Of a stretch of 64,000 nt of DNA, positions 22,934-34,346 are shown piece after piece. Location of the stretch: contig CM057057.1 of the NCBI GenBank assembly GCA_029945375.1, positions 372,001 through 436,000 of the forward strand. Reading direction: 5' to 3'. The notes under the pieces are model-generated. The model ran no database searches. It was not told where the DNA came from and saw only the letters and a list, made by a program, of their open reading frames with translations. The first letter of the stretch is position 1; every line of letters begins with the position of its first letter. This DNA comes from Agaricus subrufescens (Eukaryota; Basidiomycota; Agaricomycetes; Agaricales; Agaricaceae). A program made the position numbers and the translations under genes.

Positions 22934-25900
22934 TTAGGACCAGGGATTCGAACCAAATCCATTCGAGGTGGACGAGCTCGACTTTCTCCCGTAATCCCCG
23001 GGAACGCTCCAAGAATCCGTGTTCTCCCCATACGTAGCCCCGCCATTCATGATCGTCCCATCAGCAGCTCCAAACGATAACCCAGTATCCATCCCATATG
23101 AATGACCACTTGTAAAACCACCCCCGCCATAGCTAAAATCGTTCACCGATAACATACTATTATTATTTGTCATCGCAAATGGATTTTGCATCACTGGTGA
23201 TGACGTCGGAGGAGAGGTGTACGTCGTTTTATAAGGATTATATCCCGAACCATAAGAATCCTGTCTTTCCTGTTTCATCGCGGTAGGCGTAATATTCGTT
23301 GACGATGAGGACCACGCAGGCGCATCATATGCGCTTCCAAACGTCAACATCGGTGAAGTATCAGCGCTCATAATTCTCTCCCCTTTCAGCGAAACCGACT
23401 CTCTAAAGGATTCGGCCAAACCGGCAACGGGAGTCGCATCCCTCCTCTCCTGTTCGAACAACTCCGAAGGAGGCGTCGACATAGCCCTGCCCTTTTTCCT
23501 GATTTCCTCCGTCGCAGCTGTAAATCTTTCCGGGGGAGGTTTTGGTGTGGAGGGGGTAGGCGATGATGGCACACTCCTGATATTGTTCATCGGCGATGGC
23601 ACCCGTAGTTGAGATGGGTTGTCATTAGCTTCTCCAATAACCTTCTTCATAGCCTCTAGATCGAATCCGGCATGTTTTGGTATATGTTCAATCGTATCGT
23701 CTTCCGATGGCGTTTCCGTTTCATCTGAAATCGATTTCGGGGTGGGTGTCGATGGCGTCACCGAATTACTTATAGTTGTATCGGATGATGTCCTTGGAAG
23801 GTGTGTTGATGATGGCATACGAGGGGGAAGATCACTATCATCATTGTCCGATGGTGATATGGATGACGTGGCAACTCCAGCGGTGGCCGTGGTCACAACG
23901 GCAGCGGCCGTTCCATTCTGTTTTGTGTCAGGCGAGGTAGTAGACGGTTGAGGGTTTTCGGCGGTGTTTGTTTTCTTTTTCCTCTTGAACCAGCCCTTCT
24001 CTTCATGTGTGTCAACCTCAGGTGTCATATAGAACTCCTCCTAGAGATAATCAGTTTTTACCGACAAAACTTTACGAAACACATACCGTGGGCTCATCGA
24101 AATAGAGATTTGAAACTGGAAAACCTAGCTGATCCAAAATCAGTGGCATAAACGTCCGGTAACTCATGTGTCCAGAAATCTTATCCGTCACATCAACATT
24201 CTCCAGTCCGGGTACATTCGACACAGGTCTCAAACCAGCAACAGTCCCAATTCCTCCACTCGTAGCCCGAAACAAGTAATTTAACACCCAATCGTTTTTC
24301 GCGAAAGCATTCACATATCGCCCCGATACTACGGCTCGAGTTTGACACCACGTTGATTGGGATGCAGTTAGAGTAGCACCGAGGAGGAAGACATCTTGGA
24401 CTATCCCATACGCTTTTCGTCTTGACAGCTCAAGGAGAGCATAGAAGATGACTCGGGCTCCGAGGGAAAAGCCGATCAGGGTTATTGGTCGAATTCCAAG
24501 ATGGCGTTGTTGAAGGACGTCTGCAAGGACCAAACCAGCAGACTTAGCGCGATCGAGAGCATTACTCCAGGGGTTATCAATCAGGTATCCTAACTTGGTA
24601 AGGACTAGGATCGGTTTTAGCGAGTTGAGGTAAGGGATAGATGTAATGGACATACTGATTGGCCATTGAATGGCAGACATCAGGGCCGTCATCGCAGTCG
24701 CTCCCAAAAGCGTCATTCCGAGTTGCGACAAAACCTCTGCCGTCATAATTTCTAGTGCGCTTCCAGTCTCCCGGATCATATCAGGTTCCCAGAGGACACT
24801 GAACACATCCCCTACTATCGGCTCTAGCACGCTGAACGGCAACCGGACATCATCGTTTACACTTGTCATAAACCTAGAAGTGCATGAGTTGGAATATTGG
24901 CACCAGCGGTAGCGGGACATTACCCAGGGACAGTGAGAATGCAGTTGACTCGCTTATTATTGTGCAGGGGAAGAATATCGAATGTATGAACATTTTTTGT
25001 ACGTCTTGCCATTCCTCGACCAGCGATTGCAGACCCAGTAAGAACACCACCAGTCGTGATAGCGGCAGCCCCTGCTGTGCCACCCAAGAATGCGCCCGTT
25101 CCGGTGATGCCGACAGCCGAAAAAGCACCAGCCAAACCGACACCGATAACAGGTGCTAATAGACCAGCGGACAGGCCAAGAACAAGACCGCCTCCTAAAA
25201 ACCGCGAGGATTGAGCACATCGATGCAGACGTCAGCGCAGCACACATACCGAGAGTTGCCAGGCCTAGCATCATATAGCGTCTCTTTCTTCCAGCCTTCT
25301 GGACCCCATCCATGATCTCCCTCTGTTCCAGCTTTTCGATATCCTCTTGAATCTCGAGAGCCTCTGTCACACGACTTTCAAATCTGACGACATCTAGCCA
25401 GCCGAGTCCGAGTTTTTGCGCGACGTTTTCTAGAAGAACGCGAGATCGTGCGTCATAAACACTATCCGCTATCAAGATGAGAAATAGATCGCAAAGGACT
25501 GTCCACCGAATATCCAGTGTGACGTTCTCATCGGCTGATGATAATGGCGTCGTGACGCCGGCCATGTGGGTGGTTGTGTCTCCGAGGACTCTGGCTGTCG
25601 TTTGAGTAGGATTAGAAACTGTATTAGTAGCAGTAAAGGGAGCCGGCGTTGTGGGTGTTACAGGAGCTGACGTCTCAGCGTTCCGCGAGGGGGAGGTTGG
25701 TCTGGGAGAAGGGCCTTGTACGACAAGGGTTTGAACAGAAATGTCATCGGTGTCATCGGGGTCAGGAGTATCTGGTTCATCGGCCGCCGATTGTTCGTTG
25801 CGTCTACGAGCTTCTTCTGGATCATATTCGGGATTGGCGACGGTGTGGGTTGTCATTAACGATGGAACGAGATCCATAGCTTGTACCCCGTGCTCAGCCA

Positions 25901-26524
25901 AATTCTCGATCATCTTCTGCTCTATGGGCTGCTCAGTCAGGACATGGGGGACAAGAAAGAGCACACACCTTGATTTTCGATTTCCATATGATAGTACAGA
26001 CGGCCCATAATTTTGAGGACCCATAGTTCCATGTTCGCGACTGCGCCCTTCAGCTCTTTTCGCTTGTACAGCTTGAGAGCCTGCGCCATCTCCCTGGCGG
26101 TGAGAGCGCACAAGCCAACATAAGCGATCCTTTGAGACTCTGTCAACAGTCTTTTCGTCGCCTGCATCTGGTTGAGCGGAGTCATGGCTGCGTCCTCGTC
26201 GAAGAGGTACTTTGTCCGAAGGGCGACCTCGTCACTCTCCTCGTCCTCCTTCATCCGCAGCCTCGTGTACTCCATCTCATTCACCTCTGCCTTAGACCGC
26301 CACTCGTATCCACGGTCATCGAAGTCTATGAGATTACCGGTTGCGTTGGAGGGACCAATGGCCTTTGCATCGGCGGAAGGAGCTTTGTAGTGGTATTTTT
26401 TACGGTCCTCCTCGTCAAGGTCGGTAGCGAGGTAGTCTTCGCGAACAACAGGCATGTCTTGCCAGCCGTCGTCGTCGTCATTGAGGATATTCGGTGCCAG
26501 AGGAGCAGTAGAAATGACGGGCAT
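22934..26524 (-). CDS. TMCO4/DUF726-type transmembrane alpha/beta hydrolase
   Basis: About six exons. The N-terminus MPVISTAPLAPNILNDDDDG is acidic, followed by EQSAADEPDTPDPDDTDD and Thr/Pro-rich linkers. A Gly/Ala-rich membrane segment follows RKRRYMMLGLATLGGG, including VGLAGAFSAVGITGTGAF. The hydrolase core starts NNKRVNCILTVPG and, after an intron, FMTSVNDDVRLPF. The nucleophile elbow is TLIGFSLGARVIF (GxSxG); a candidate Asp lies in FAKNDWVLNY and a His in ISGHMSYR. The tail after EKGWFKRKKK is Ser/Thr/Pro-rich and disordered. Yeast Mil1 (YFL034W) and TMCO4 share this layout; yeast Mil1 binds a clathrin adaptor. Substrate is unknown. Two relics of its hydrolase region sit at 50.3 and 57.9 kb. 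Confidence 0.85.
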
Positions 26525-26984
26525 TGGGTCCGAAGAGCCAAATCCTGCACGGGGCTGACAAGCTAATGAACTGCTGCATATGGTATCTTATTCACACGGT
26601 GAGTATCAGAGCATGTCCCTGTACTTTGTCAACACCGACCTAATTCAGCAGTGTGAGGCTCTCAACGTCTTCGGCCAGCAGAATACTTGGACACTTATTG
26701 GGACTCACTGAAAACAACAAAAGACTGTTCGTGCTTTCCGTCTGACCACTGAACACATTTTACGACGCGATACAGGAGCATTTAGAATGGGAGGGGGTCG
26801 CGCCGAAAATGAGTATCAAACACGTCTTTGCTCCCGAAGGTGCATCGGCAAAGTCCGCTGGATGCGTGAGTCACAAAAAACCATCAAAGAGGTTTATAAA
26901 CACTGCGGAGGATTTCCGTGAAGGAGAACAAGAAGGTACAGCTGAACTTCAACGATACATGTTTATCTTCATGGTATATAAAAA
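26525..26984. other. Intergenic and start of A/B unit I
   Basis: The upstream region of the DUF726 gene, then from about 26815 the duplicated block shared with 28895-29055 (CAAACACG...TTTATAAAC...TTCAACRATACATGTTTA). That block is downstream (3') flank of family A genes. No separate gene was seen. Confidence 0.45.
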
Positions 26985-27108
26985 GCTACCAGGACCACGT
27001 CTTTCACGGCGAATAAGCCAAGAGCTGTGGAAAGGTCGGCGATGTCGACGACCAGCTTAGCGGGAAGGCAGGGTGTGTGTACAAGGAACATCGGATCTAA
27101 ACCATCAC
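26985..27108 (-). pseudogene. Family A remnant in unit I
   Basis: Minus-strand reading gives LDPMFLVHTPCLPAKLVVDI and LGLFAVKDVVLV, matching the A N-terminus PCLPVELLDNIFDDA and ILPVKTVVLVCH. Homology then runs straight into 3' flank sequence, so nearly the whole gene is deleted. It is divergent from B3, as in intact pairs. Confidence 0.6.
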
Positions 27109-27243
27109 GCCACAGCGCCAACCTGAGGTGTAGGTGAGAATATATATATATATATATTTTACTGTACTTAGATTGGATAAACCTGTCATCATGATCAGTT
27201 CTCTTCTCTGAAACCTTACACGAGCCCGCCATTCAAAGAAGAC

Positions 27244-28735
27244 ATGCGGACTACGTTTCTAGCCCCGCCAGAGGAGTTGATTTTCCACATAGCCAGGTTA
27301 GTGGTGAGCAGCTTGCTTCACACGCCACTTGTCAAATTGAAAGTCAGTATATCATTTTTTAAACGCTACAACCACTGGTGTATGGACCAGAACCCTTTAT
27401 TACTTTCATAGCACTTAAGATATGGGAAGGAGTTAGTCTTCAGTCGTTGCACGAAGAAGATGGACATTGCAACTACTGCTACCGGCTACCCGCCTGACAG
27501 GGAGCTTCCATGCCTCCGGCTCTTGGATTATTTGGTCCCAACTCTGACCAATTTACGTCCCTTGGAGTAAGTGATATATTCACTTCAATAACAGCTATTG
27601 ATGACTGAGTTAGATGGTTGTACTTGCCAGAAAAGTACCCAGTATCACGTCTGTCATTGACGCACGCAACTCCTTGGGATCTCTCCCTAACCTTCAAGAT
27701 TTCAGAGTTCAAATTTTGATCTTTGATCCATTTCCTGATTTCAACCTCAAGGCATTTTCCAACTTGTCCTCACTCTCAATACTTTGGCAACATGAGCCAA
27801 ACATCAATCGGAAATTCGTTGATGACATCGCAGATCTGCTCGGACGATGTCTAAACATAGAATCCCTTACGTTCTCCATCCCATGCCCGTGCCACCCTTT
27901 TGAAGCCCCTCTGCTGGCGCACATATTCGCCTGCCTGCCGCCTGACATACCTCTTCTCCTCAGACAACTGGACATAACTGGTCTTCATGTTTCGGCTGAC
28001 GACTTCCAGACACACATACATCATCTACTCTCCTTGAAGGTACTTCGGATGATGTTTAATCGCCACGCGAATGCACTCCAACAGAACGGCCAGATTTGCC
28101 ATCTTCTATGTGAGAACTCTATATGCCTTGAAGAGCTCGTCATCGATACCATGCATCCGACTGGTGTTCTCGACTATCTCTCATCATTTTCTGCGTCTCA
28201 AGTTCCAATCACGATACCCCGGGGATGACACGCTTGAGGGTATCATCGCTTCTTCTCTTCTGTGCTTCCACTCCACAGCGCTACGTTACAGGTATTGCAT
28301 CTAGGCTGGATAGTTGAGACGCCGTGGACGACTGACATTACTCCGGATTTTCTGCAACTAACCAGGCTTTTATGTTGTGTCACAATAACAACAGAATCTT
28401 CAGAAGGAAACAATAGACTGTTGGTACGTGCCGATTGATATCGCTCAGTGTATTGATTCTCTTAGCGTCAACGTGCAGCTTGGTTGGTTGGAAATGAGGA
28501 TGAGACTTCCGTGTTTGCAGTATTTGATGTTCGCTTTGACTTGTCGGTACCAGTCGCCACTTCGAGCGTGGATGTTTCAGCATCGTACAGAAACCTTTCA
28601 TCAATTCTAGATGGAAGAAAATGTTAAGAAACCCACCGTAGCTGTGGTCGATAAACTCAAGGCAGTCCTCACTGTCCCGTTTGAGACAAGAGTTTTTTCG
28701 TATACTCTGGGACCGTGGCCATTCATTTGTCGTTG
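27244..28735 (+). pseudogene. Family B copy 3 (B3), broken
   Basis: Starts MRTTFLAPPEELIFHIARLV in the F-box, but most of the following exon 2 start is deleted (KVSISFF then stop). The body keeps FDPFPDFNLKAFSNLSSLSI, LLGRCLNIESLTFSIPCPCH and LRQLDITGLHVSADDF, then loses frame near 28190-28300. The final exon resembles LGWLEMRMRLPCLQYLM but has an in-frame TAG after FHQF. The usual terminal TGA after ...LGP is TGG. Multiple independent lesions mark a pseudogene. Confidence 0.75.
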
Positions 28736-29124
28736 ACCTACTTAAATATACTTTGAATAGTTTCTGCCGAATCATTGTAATAGACTCCACGTTACAAAGC
28801 GAATCGGCCACTTCTGCTCAAACGTTATACCTTTAAGTTCGCGTTCATGACTAATGTATTTTTACCAACTATCTTCTTCCTTTATCCTTTATATCAAACA
28901 CGCCTTTGCTCCAGGAAGATACGTCTACCTATCTATCGGATGAGTGAGCTACAAACAAAATGTCCAAAAAGTTTATAAACGGTGCAGAGGACTTCAGGGA
29001 AAGGAGACAAAAAGTTACAACTGAAGTTCAACAATACATGTTTACGGTATATAGAAGAGTATTATTTCTGCAATTTGAGTGCCTTTGCCGCAGACGATCA
29101 GTGATTGTTGTGCAATCAGCTAAT

Positions 29125-30419
29125 TCATGGAGACTTAAAGCTGTTTACCCGAAGAAGAGAAATGATTTTAAGTTTCCTGACGCTCTCATATATGGTCGTC
29201 GGCCTCTCGAATGGCTCGGAAAGACCGCCATCATCTACATCAACTAAGATGTGGGCTGAGTTTAAGCGGGGCCAGCTCCTAGGGCAGAACAATTGGTTAT
29301 AAATACAGCCGAGTAAATCATTGTACTGAGACTGATAACCCGGGTCAATGACCCTCCAATCACTGACTTTGAAACAAAGCGACTTGAGGGGGCAGGAGGG
29401 AAGTAAAGCCATGAAGACTGATCTCACATAAAGTTCCGCCGATCTCAAGGTATCGACAGAGCCAATGGTACACCCTGAGATGTGAATGGTGAGGCATTGC
29501 AGCACTTTGAGGTTTCGAAGCACTCTTTGGGAGATACAGCATGGCGGCATATCTGGAAGATAGTCATCAGTATCAAGCAGCGGAGAAATGTCTATTCCTT
29601 ACTAAAAAATTCAACACAGAGATCAAGGACCTGGAGTTGAGGGGCCAAGAAGTCCAGCAAGATCTCAGCATACCGAATAACCGGGGGGACAAGGGATGCA
29701 TACGTCTGATCATACACCAACCCTAAGGTGACGACATTTCGTAGCAGGTCCAAGGCCAAGTTTTGCTGGTGCAGGCAGAACTCGGCTACTTGGTTTACAG
29801 CAGCATTATCACTCAACACCAAGTGAGTGAGCAAGCATTGATAGGAAGCCAACCGGGTCGTCTCTGGTGGCGGCACGATAAGCCCAACGGAATGGACCGT
29901 AAGTTGAGAGGCAACATGAGTGCCACGCAGAAGCATCCAGGACGGGAGGGGTGTGTTAACAGAGACATATAGAGAGTGGAATGACGTGAGTCCGAAGACA
30001 GTGCAAAACGCGTCGATTGTTTCTGCAGATAGGTGTTGCCATGGGATAAGTGGGTCCCTAACTATCATTGACGTGGCATATGCAGCGTGTCGGAGGAAGC
30101 TCGTGAAGAGCCAAGGCAAATCACCCTTTGTGCTGGGCAGTGTAGAGGAATTTGACCGGTTGACGATGCGGAGCTGTTCTATGTGAGGAATCAAGTGGTC
30201 GTGGTTCAAGTCACCCAAGTCAGGGATGTCTTTATCGAAGGGGTCGAGTTTGACAGACTTGAACATGAGTTTTTGATACCTCAGCTTCGCATGATGGCAG
30301 ACCAGTACAACGGTTTTGACAGGGAGTATGGCAAGAGTGATTGCATCGTCGAAAATGTTGTCGAGCAACTCGACGGGAAGGCGGGGCATGAGCGAAAAAA
30401 AATATGGGATTTGAACCAT
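29125..30419 (-). CDS. F-box-like protein, family A copy 2 (A2)
   Basis: Two exons, nearly the same as A1. Exon 1: MVQIPYFFSLMPRLPVELLD, VKTVVLVCHHAKLRYQKLMF, DHLIPHIEQLRIVNRSNSS, ETIDAFCTVFGLTSFHSLYV, ending FFS at a donor (GTAAGG). Exon 2: DMPPCCISQRVLRNLKVLQ, SCPLKSLCFKVSDWRVIDP, to the TGA after VNSFKSP. The C-terminal part diverges most from A1. The F-box-like N-terminus suggests Skp1 binding; no LRR is obvious. It is divergent from B4. Confidence 0.72.
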
Positions 30420-30594
30420 CACGCCACAACGCTAGGCTTTTATGTGAGGTGTGGGTGAGAAAAAAATAGTATTATTTTGGAAATAAAAATATACAAAACA
30501 TGTGCCTGTGTTTTTTCCCTTAAATGGGATTATATTAACCTGTTATCACAATCAACTCCGTGATGTTACGTGAATCATGAAAACCAAAGCAAAC
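30420..30594. promoter_or_regulatory. Shared A2/B4 promoter
   Basis: 175 bp between divergent starts. It holds AATAAAAATATACAAAAC, an ACATGTGC motif, and the conserved block at 30528-30549, here with a 4-bp insertion (GGATTATATTAACC, then TGTTATCAC). The same order of motifs occurs in the A1/B1 and unit III intervals. Confidence 0.65.
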
Positions 30595-32171
30595 ATGGTG
30601 ACCACATTCCTCGATCTTCCAGACGAGTTGATTTTGCATGTAGCCACATTGTTGGTGAGCGAAATTCTTTATGCGCCGTTTGACAAATTGAAAGTCAGTA
30701 GGATGTCCATGAGCGCCGTGATATACGCTGCGTCTCAAAACAGATCAATCACTTGATTTCACCTATCGCGTTCGAGGAAATACGATGGCTTGGACCAGAT
30801 CGATATGGACCAGAGCGGTGTTCAAGCTTATCGGAGTATCTCAGATGTGGAAAGGAGTTGGTCTTCAGCCGTTGTACGAAGGAGATCGGCATTCCAATTG
30901 GTGCCGACAACTACTGTCCTCCCGATCGACAGCTTCTATGGTTCCAGCTGTTGAATGATTTAGTCCCAACTCTGGCCAATTTGCATTCCTTAGAGTAAGT
31001 GATATATTCACTTCAGCAACCGCTATTAATACCTAAATCAGATGGTCATACTGGCCGGAAAAGCGTCCAGTGTCACATCTGGTCATTGACGCACTCAATT
31101 GCTTTGGATCTCTTCCTAACCTTCAAAATTTCAAAGTTAATATTTTCAATCGTGACCCATTTCCGGGTTTCAACCTCAAGGCATTTTCCAACTTGTCCTC
31201 ACTCTCAATACTTTGGAAACATGAAGCAAATATCAACCGGGAATTCGTTGATGACATCGCAGATCTGCTCGGACGATGTCCAAAATTGGAATCCCTCACG
31301 TTCTCCATCCCACGCCCATACCACCCTCTCGAAGCCCCTTTGTTGGCGCACATATTCGCCTGCCTGCCGTCTGACATACCTCTTCCCCTCAAACAACTTG
31401 ACATAACTGGTCTTCATGTTTCGGCTGACGACATCCAGACACACATACATCATCTACTCTCTTTGAAGGTACTTCGGATGATGTTTAATCGCCACGCGAA
31501 TGCACCCCAACAGAACGGCCAGATTTGCCGTCTTCTATGTGAGAGCTCTATATGCCTCGAAGAGCTCGTCATCGATACCACGCATCCAATTGGTGTTCTC
31601 GACTATCTCTCATCATATTCAGGCCTTCGGCATCTCGAGTTCCAATCACGATACCCCGGGGCTGACACGTCTGAGGGTATTCGTCGTTTCTTCTTTTCGG
31701 TGCTTCCACTCCACGGCGACACGCTACAACTCTTGTATCTAGGTTGGACAGTTGAGACCCTGTGGACAACTGACATTGCTCCAGATTGTCTCGCTCAACT
31801 AGCAAACTGTCAGCAACTAACCAACCTTTCATGTTTTGTCACAATGACAGTAGGTCCTTCAGAACGGAATAATAAATTATTGGTACGTGTTGCTTCATCT
31901 CCATAAGTTGATTTGTTCTTTTAATGCTAATTTGCAGCTTGGTTGGTTGGAAACGGGGATGAGACTTCCGCGTTTGCAGTATTTGATGTTTGGCTTGACC
32001 TGTCGGTACCAGCCGCCACTTCAGGCGGGGGTATTCCAACATTATACTGAAACACAGTTCCTGATGGAAGAAAAATTCAGTGAATCTACCGCAGCTGCAG
32101 TCGATAAACTTAAGGCAGCCCTTAGAGTCCCATTTGAGACAAGGGTTCTCTCATTTACTCTGGGACCATGA
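30595..32171 (+). CDS. F-box/LRR-like protein, family B copy 4 (B4)
   Basis: Four exons. Exon 1 MVTTFLDLPDELILHVATLL; the GTGAGC...AGTCAGTAG intron leads to DVHERRDIRCVSKQINHL, completing the F-box. Exon 2 continues CSSLSEYLRCGKELVFSRCT; exon 3 WSYWPEKRPVSHLVIDAL and LRR-like segments (NLSSLSILWKHEANINREF, LLGRCPKLESLTFSIPRPYH, LKQLDITGLHVSADDI). Exon 4 LGWLETGMRLPRLQYLMF ends SFTLGP. No disabling change was seen. Predicted SCF adaptor of unknown target. Confidence 0.78.
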
Positions 32172-32327
32172 CCGTTTATTCGTTTTGCTTAGTGAGCTTT
32201 ATCGACAAACTACTACAATATATATAAAAATACTGTTTCTGCGATTTGGGTGCCTTTGTCGCAAACAATGAGTGATTGCTTTGCAATCAGTTAATTTGTA
32301 AATACTGAACTATTTCAATATCGTTCC

Positions 32328-32610
32328 TTAAAGCAGTTTACCCGAAGAAAGGTTCTCATCTTTCTCATGTATGGTCGTCGGCACCTGGAATGGCTCAGTA
32401 GGATTGCCCTCATCGACATCATCTAAGATGTGAGCTAAGGTTAAGCGGGGCCAGTTCTTAGGACAGGACAAATTTTGGTAGATACATACAACATTTCTGA
32501 CAGGGAGTATGGCAAGAGTGATTGCATCATTGAGCATGTTGTGGAGCAACTTGACGGGAGGCGTGGCATGAGCATAAACAGAGCGTAAAAAACAGGCGTT
32601 TGAATCATCA
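32328..32610 (-). pseudogene. Family A remnant in unit III
   Basis: Reads an A N-terminus (PPVKLLHNMLNDAITLAILP, VRNVV), then jumps directly to the A C-terminal part (CIYQNLSCPKNWPRLTLAH, EPFQVPTTIHE), which parallels A2 CIYNQLFCPRSWPRLNSAH. A single internal deletion of roughly 800 bp explains it. Divergent from B5. Confidence 0.65.
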
Positions 32611-32716
32611 CACCACAACGCTAGACTTTTATGTTGACGTGTGGGTGAGAAAGAAGTAGTAATATTTTTGAAATAAAAATATACAAAACATGTGCTTATT
32701 TTTTTTCCCTTAAATG

Positions 32717-32734
32717 GGATTAACCTGTTATCAC
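32717..32734 (+). promoter_or_regulatory. Conserved A/B promoter block
   Basis: GGATTAACCTGTTATCAC exactly as at 7690-7707. Related versions lie at 7928-7943, 27175-27194 and 30528-30549, and in reverse at 55759-55776, always between a family A and a family B start. Confidence 0.6.
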
Positions 32735-32772
32735 AACCAACTCCCTGTGATTTTACGTGAATCATTGAAAAC

Positions 32773-34346
32773 ATGGCGACCACATTCCTCGATCTTCCAG
32801 ACGAATTAATTTTGCATATAGCAGCATTGTTGGTGAGCTGAACTTTTTATGCACCGTTTTACAAATTGAAAGTCGGTAGCATGTCCATGAGCGCCGTGAT
32901 ATGCGCTTCGTCTCAAAACAGATCAATCACTTGATCTCACCTATCACGTTCGAGGAACTACGATGGCTTGTACCCGATGAATATGGACCAGAGCGGTGTT
33001 CAAGCCTATCGGAGTATCTCAGATGTGGAAAGGAGTTAGTCTTCAGCCGTTGTACGAAGAAGATCTGCATTCCAGTTGGTGCTGGTGAATGTCCTCCTGA
33101 TCGACAGCTTCTATGGCTCCAGTTGCTCAACGATTTAGTGCCGACTCTGGTCAATTTGCATTCCTTAGAGTAAGTGATAGATTCATTTCAACAACAGCTA
33201 TTGATGCCTAAATCAGATGGTCCTACTGGCCAGAAAAGCATCCAGTACCACATCTGGTTATTGACATACTCAACTCCTTTGGATCCCTTCCTAACCTTCA
33301 AAATTTAAAAGTTTGTGTTTTGATCTTTGATCCATTTCCGGGTTTCAACCTCAAGAGTTTTTCCAACTTGTCCTCACTCTCAATACTTTGGGAACATGAG
33401 CCAAACATCAACCGGAGCTTCGTTGATGACATCGCAGATCTGCTCGGACGGTGTCCAAAATTGGAATCCCTTACGTTCTCCATCCCACGCCCATACCACC
33501 CTCTCAAAGCCCCTTTGTTGGCGCACATATTCGCCGGCTTACCGTCCGATACACCTCTTCACCTCAAACAACTTGACATAACTGGTCTTCATGTTTCGGC
33601 TGACGACATCCAGACACACATACATCATCTACTCTCTTTGAAGGTACTTCGGATGATGTTTAACCGCCACGCGGATGCACCCCTACAGAACGGCCAAATT
33701 TTCCATCTTCTGTCTGACAACTCTATACGCCTCGAAGAGCTCACCATCGATACCACGCATCCAATTGGTGTTCTCGACTATCTTTCATCATATTCAGGCC
33801 TTCGGCGTCTCGAGTTCCAATCACGATACCCCGGGGCTGACACGTCTGAGGGTATTCGTCGTTTCTTCTTTTCGGTGCTTCCACTCCACGGCGACACGTT
33901 ACAACTCTTGTATCTAGGTTGGACAGTTGAGACGCTGTGGACAACCGACATTGCTCCGGATTGTCTCGCTCAATTGGCGAACTGTCAGCAACTAACCAAC
34001 CTTTCATGTTTTGTCACAATGACAGTAGGACCCTCAGAACGGAATAATAAATTATTGGTATGTGTTGCTTCATCTCAATAAGTTGATTTGTCTTCTTAAT
34101 GCTAATGTGCAGCTTGGTTGGTTGGAAGCGGGAATGAGACTTCCACGTTTGCAGTATTTATTGTTTGGTTTGACCTGTCGGTACCAGCCGCCACTTCAGG
34201 CGGGGGTATTCCAACATTATACTGAAACACAGTTCCTGATGGAAGAAAAATTTAGTGAATCTACCGCAGCTGCAGTCGATAAACTGAAGGCATCCCTTAG
34301 AGTCCCATTTGAGACAAGGGTTCTCTCATTTACTCTAGGACCATGA
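32773..34346 (+). CDS. F-box/LRR-like protein, family B copy 5 (B5)
   Basis: Exon 1 MATTFLDLPDELILHIAALL; intron GTGAGC...GTCGGTAG; exon 2 HVHERRDMRFVSKQINHL, completing the F-box. Exon 3 starts WSYWPEKHPVPHLVIDIL and carries LRR-like repeats (FPGFNLKSFSNLSSLSILW, LLGRCPKLESLTFSIPRPYH); exon 4 LGWLEAGMRLPRLQYLLF ends SFTLGP. The second half is almost identical to B4 over hundreds of bases, pointing to recent duplication or gene conversion. Its A partner is a remnant only. Confidence 0.78.

Larger units (their letters stand above)
26815..28735 (+). repeat. Tandem A/B unit I (decayed)
   Basis: First of three adjacent duplications of the block [A 3' flank - A gene minus - shared promoter - B gene plus]. 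A is reduced to its N-terminal segment and B carries deletions and frame breaks. Similar blocks are 28890-32171 and 32205-34346. Confidence 0.65.
28890..32171 (+). repeat. Tandem A/B unit II (intact)
   Basis: Second duplication, containing intact A2 (minus) and B4 (plus) around a 175-bp shared promoter. Its left flank repeats 26815-26970 and, further in, resembles 32215-32350. Confidence 0.65.
32205..34346 (+). repeat. Tandem A/B unit III (A decayed, B intact)
   Basis: Third duplication. The A gene has collapsed by a large internal deletion while B5 is open throughout. The right boundary lies near the B5 stop; homology to unit II fades beyond it. Confidence 0.6.

Noticed and set aside
22928..22965. 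tRNA B-box-like GGTTCGAATCC on the minus strand
   Set aside because: It lies in the last codons of the DUF726 gene (GFGSNPWS), and no A box or cloverleaf was seen upstream.
23619..23951. 110-codon plus-strand frame
   Set aside because: Antisense of the Ser/Thr-rich tail of the DUF726 gene.
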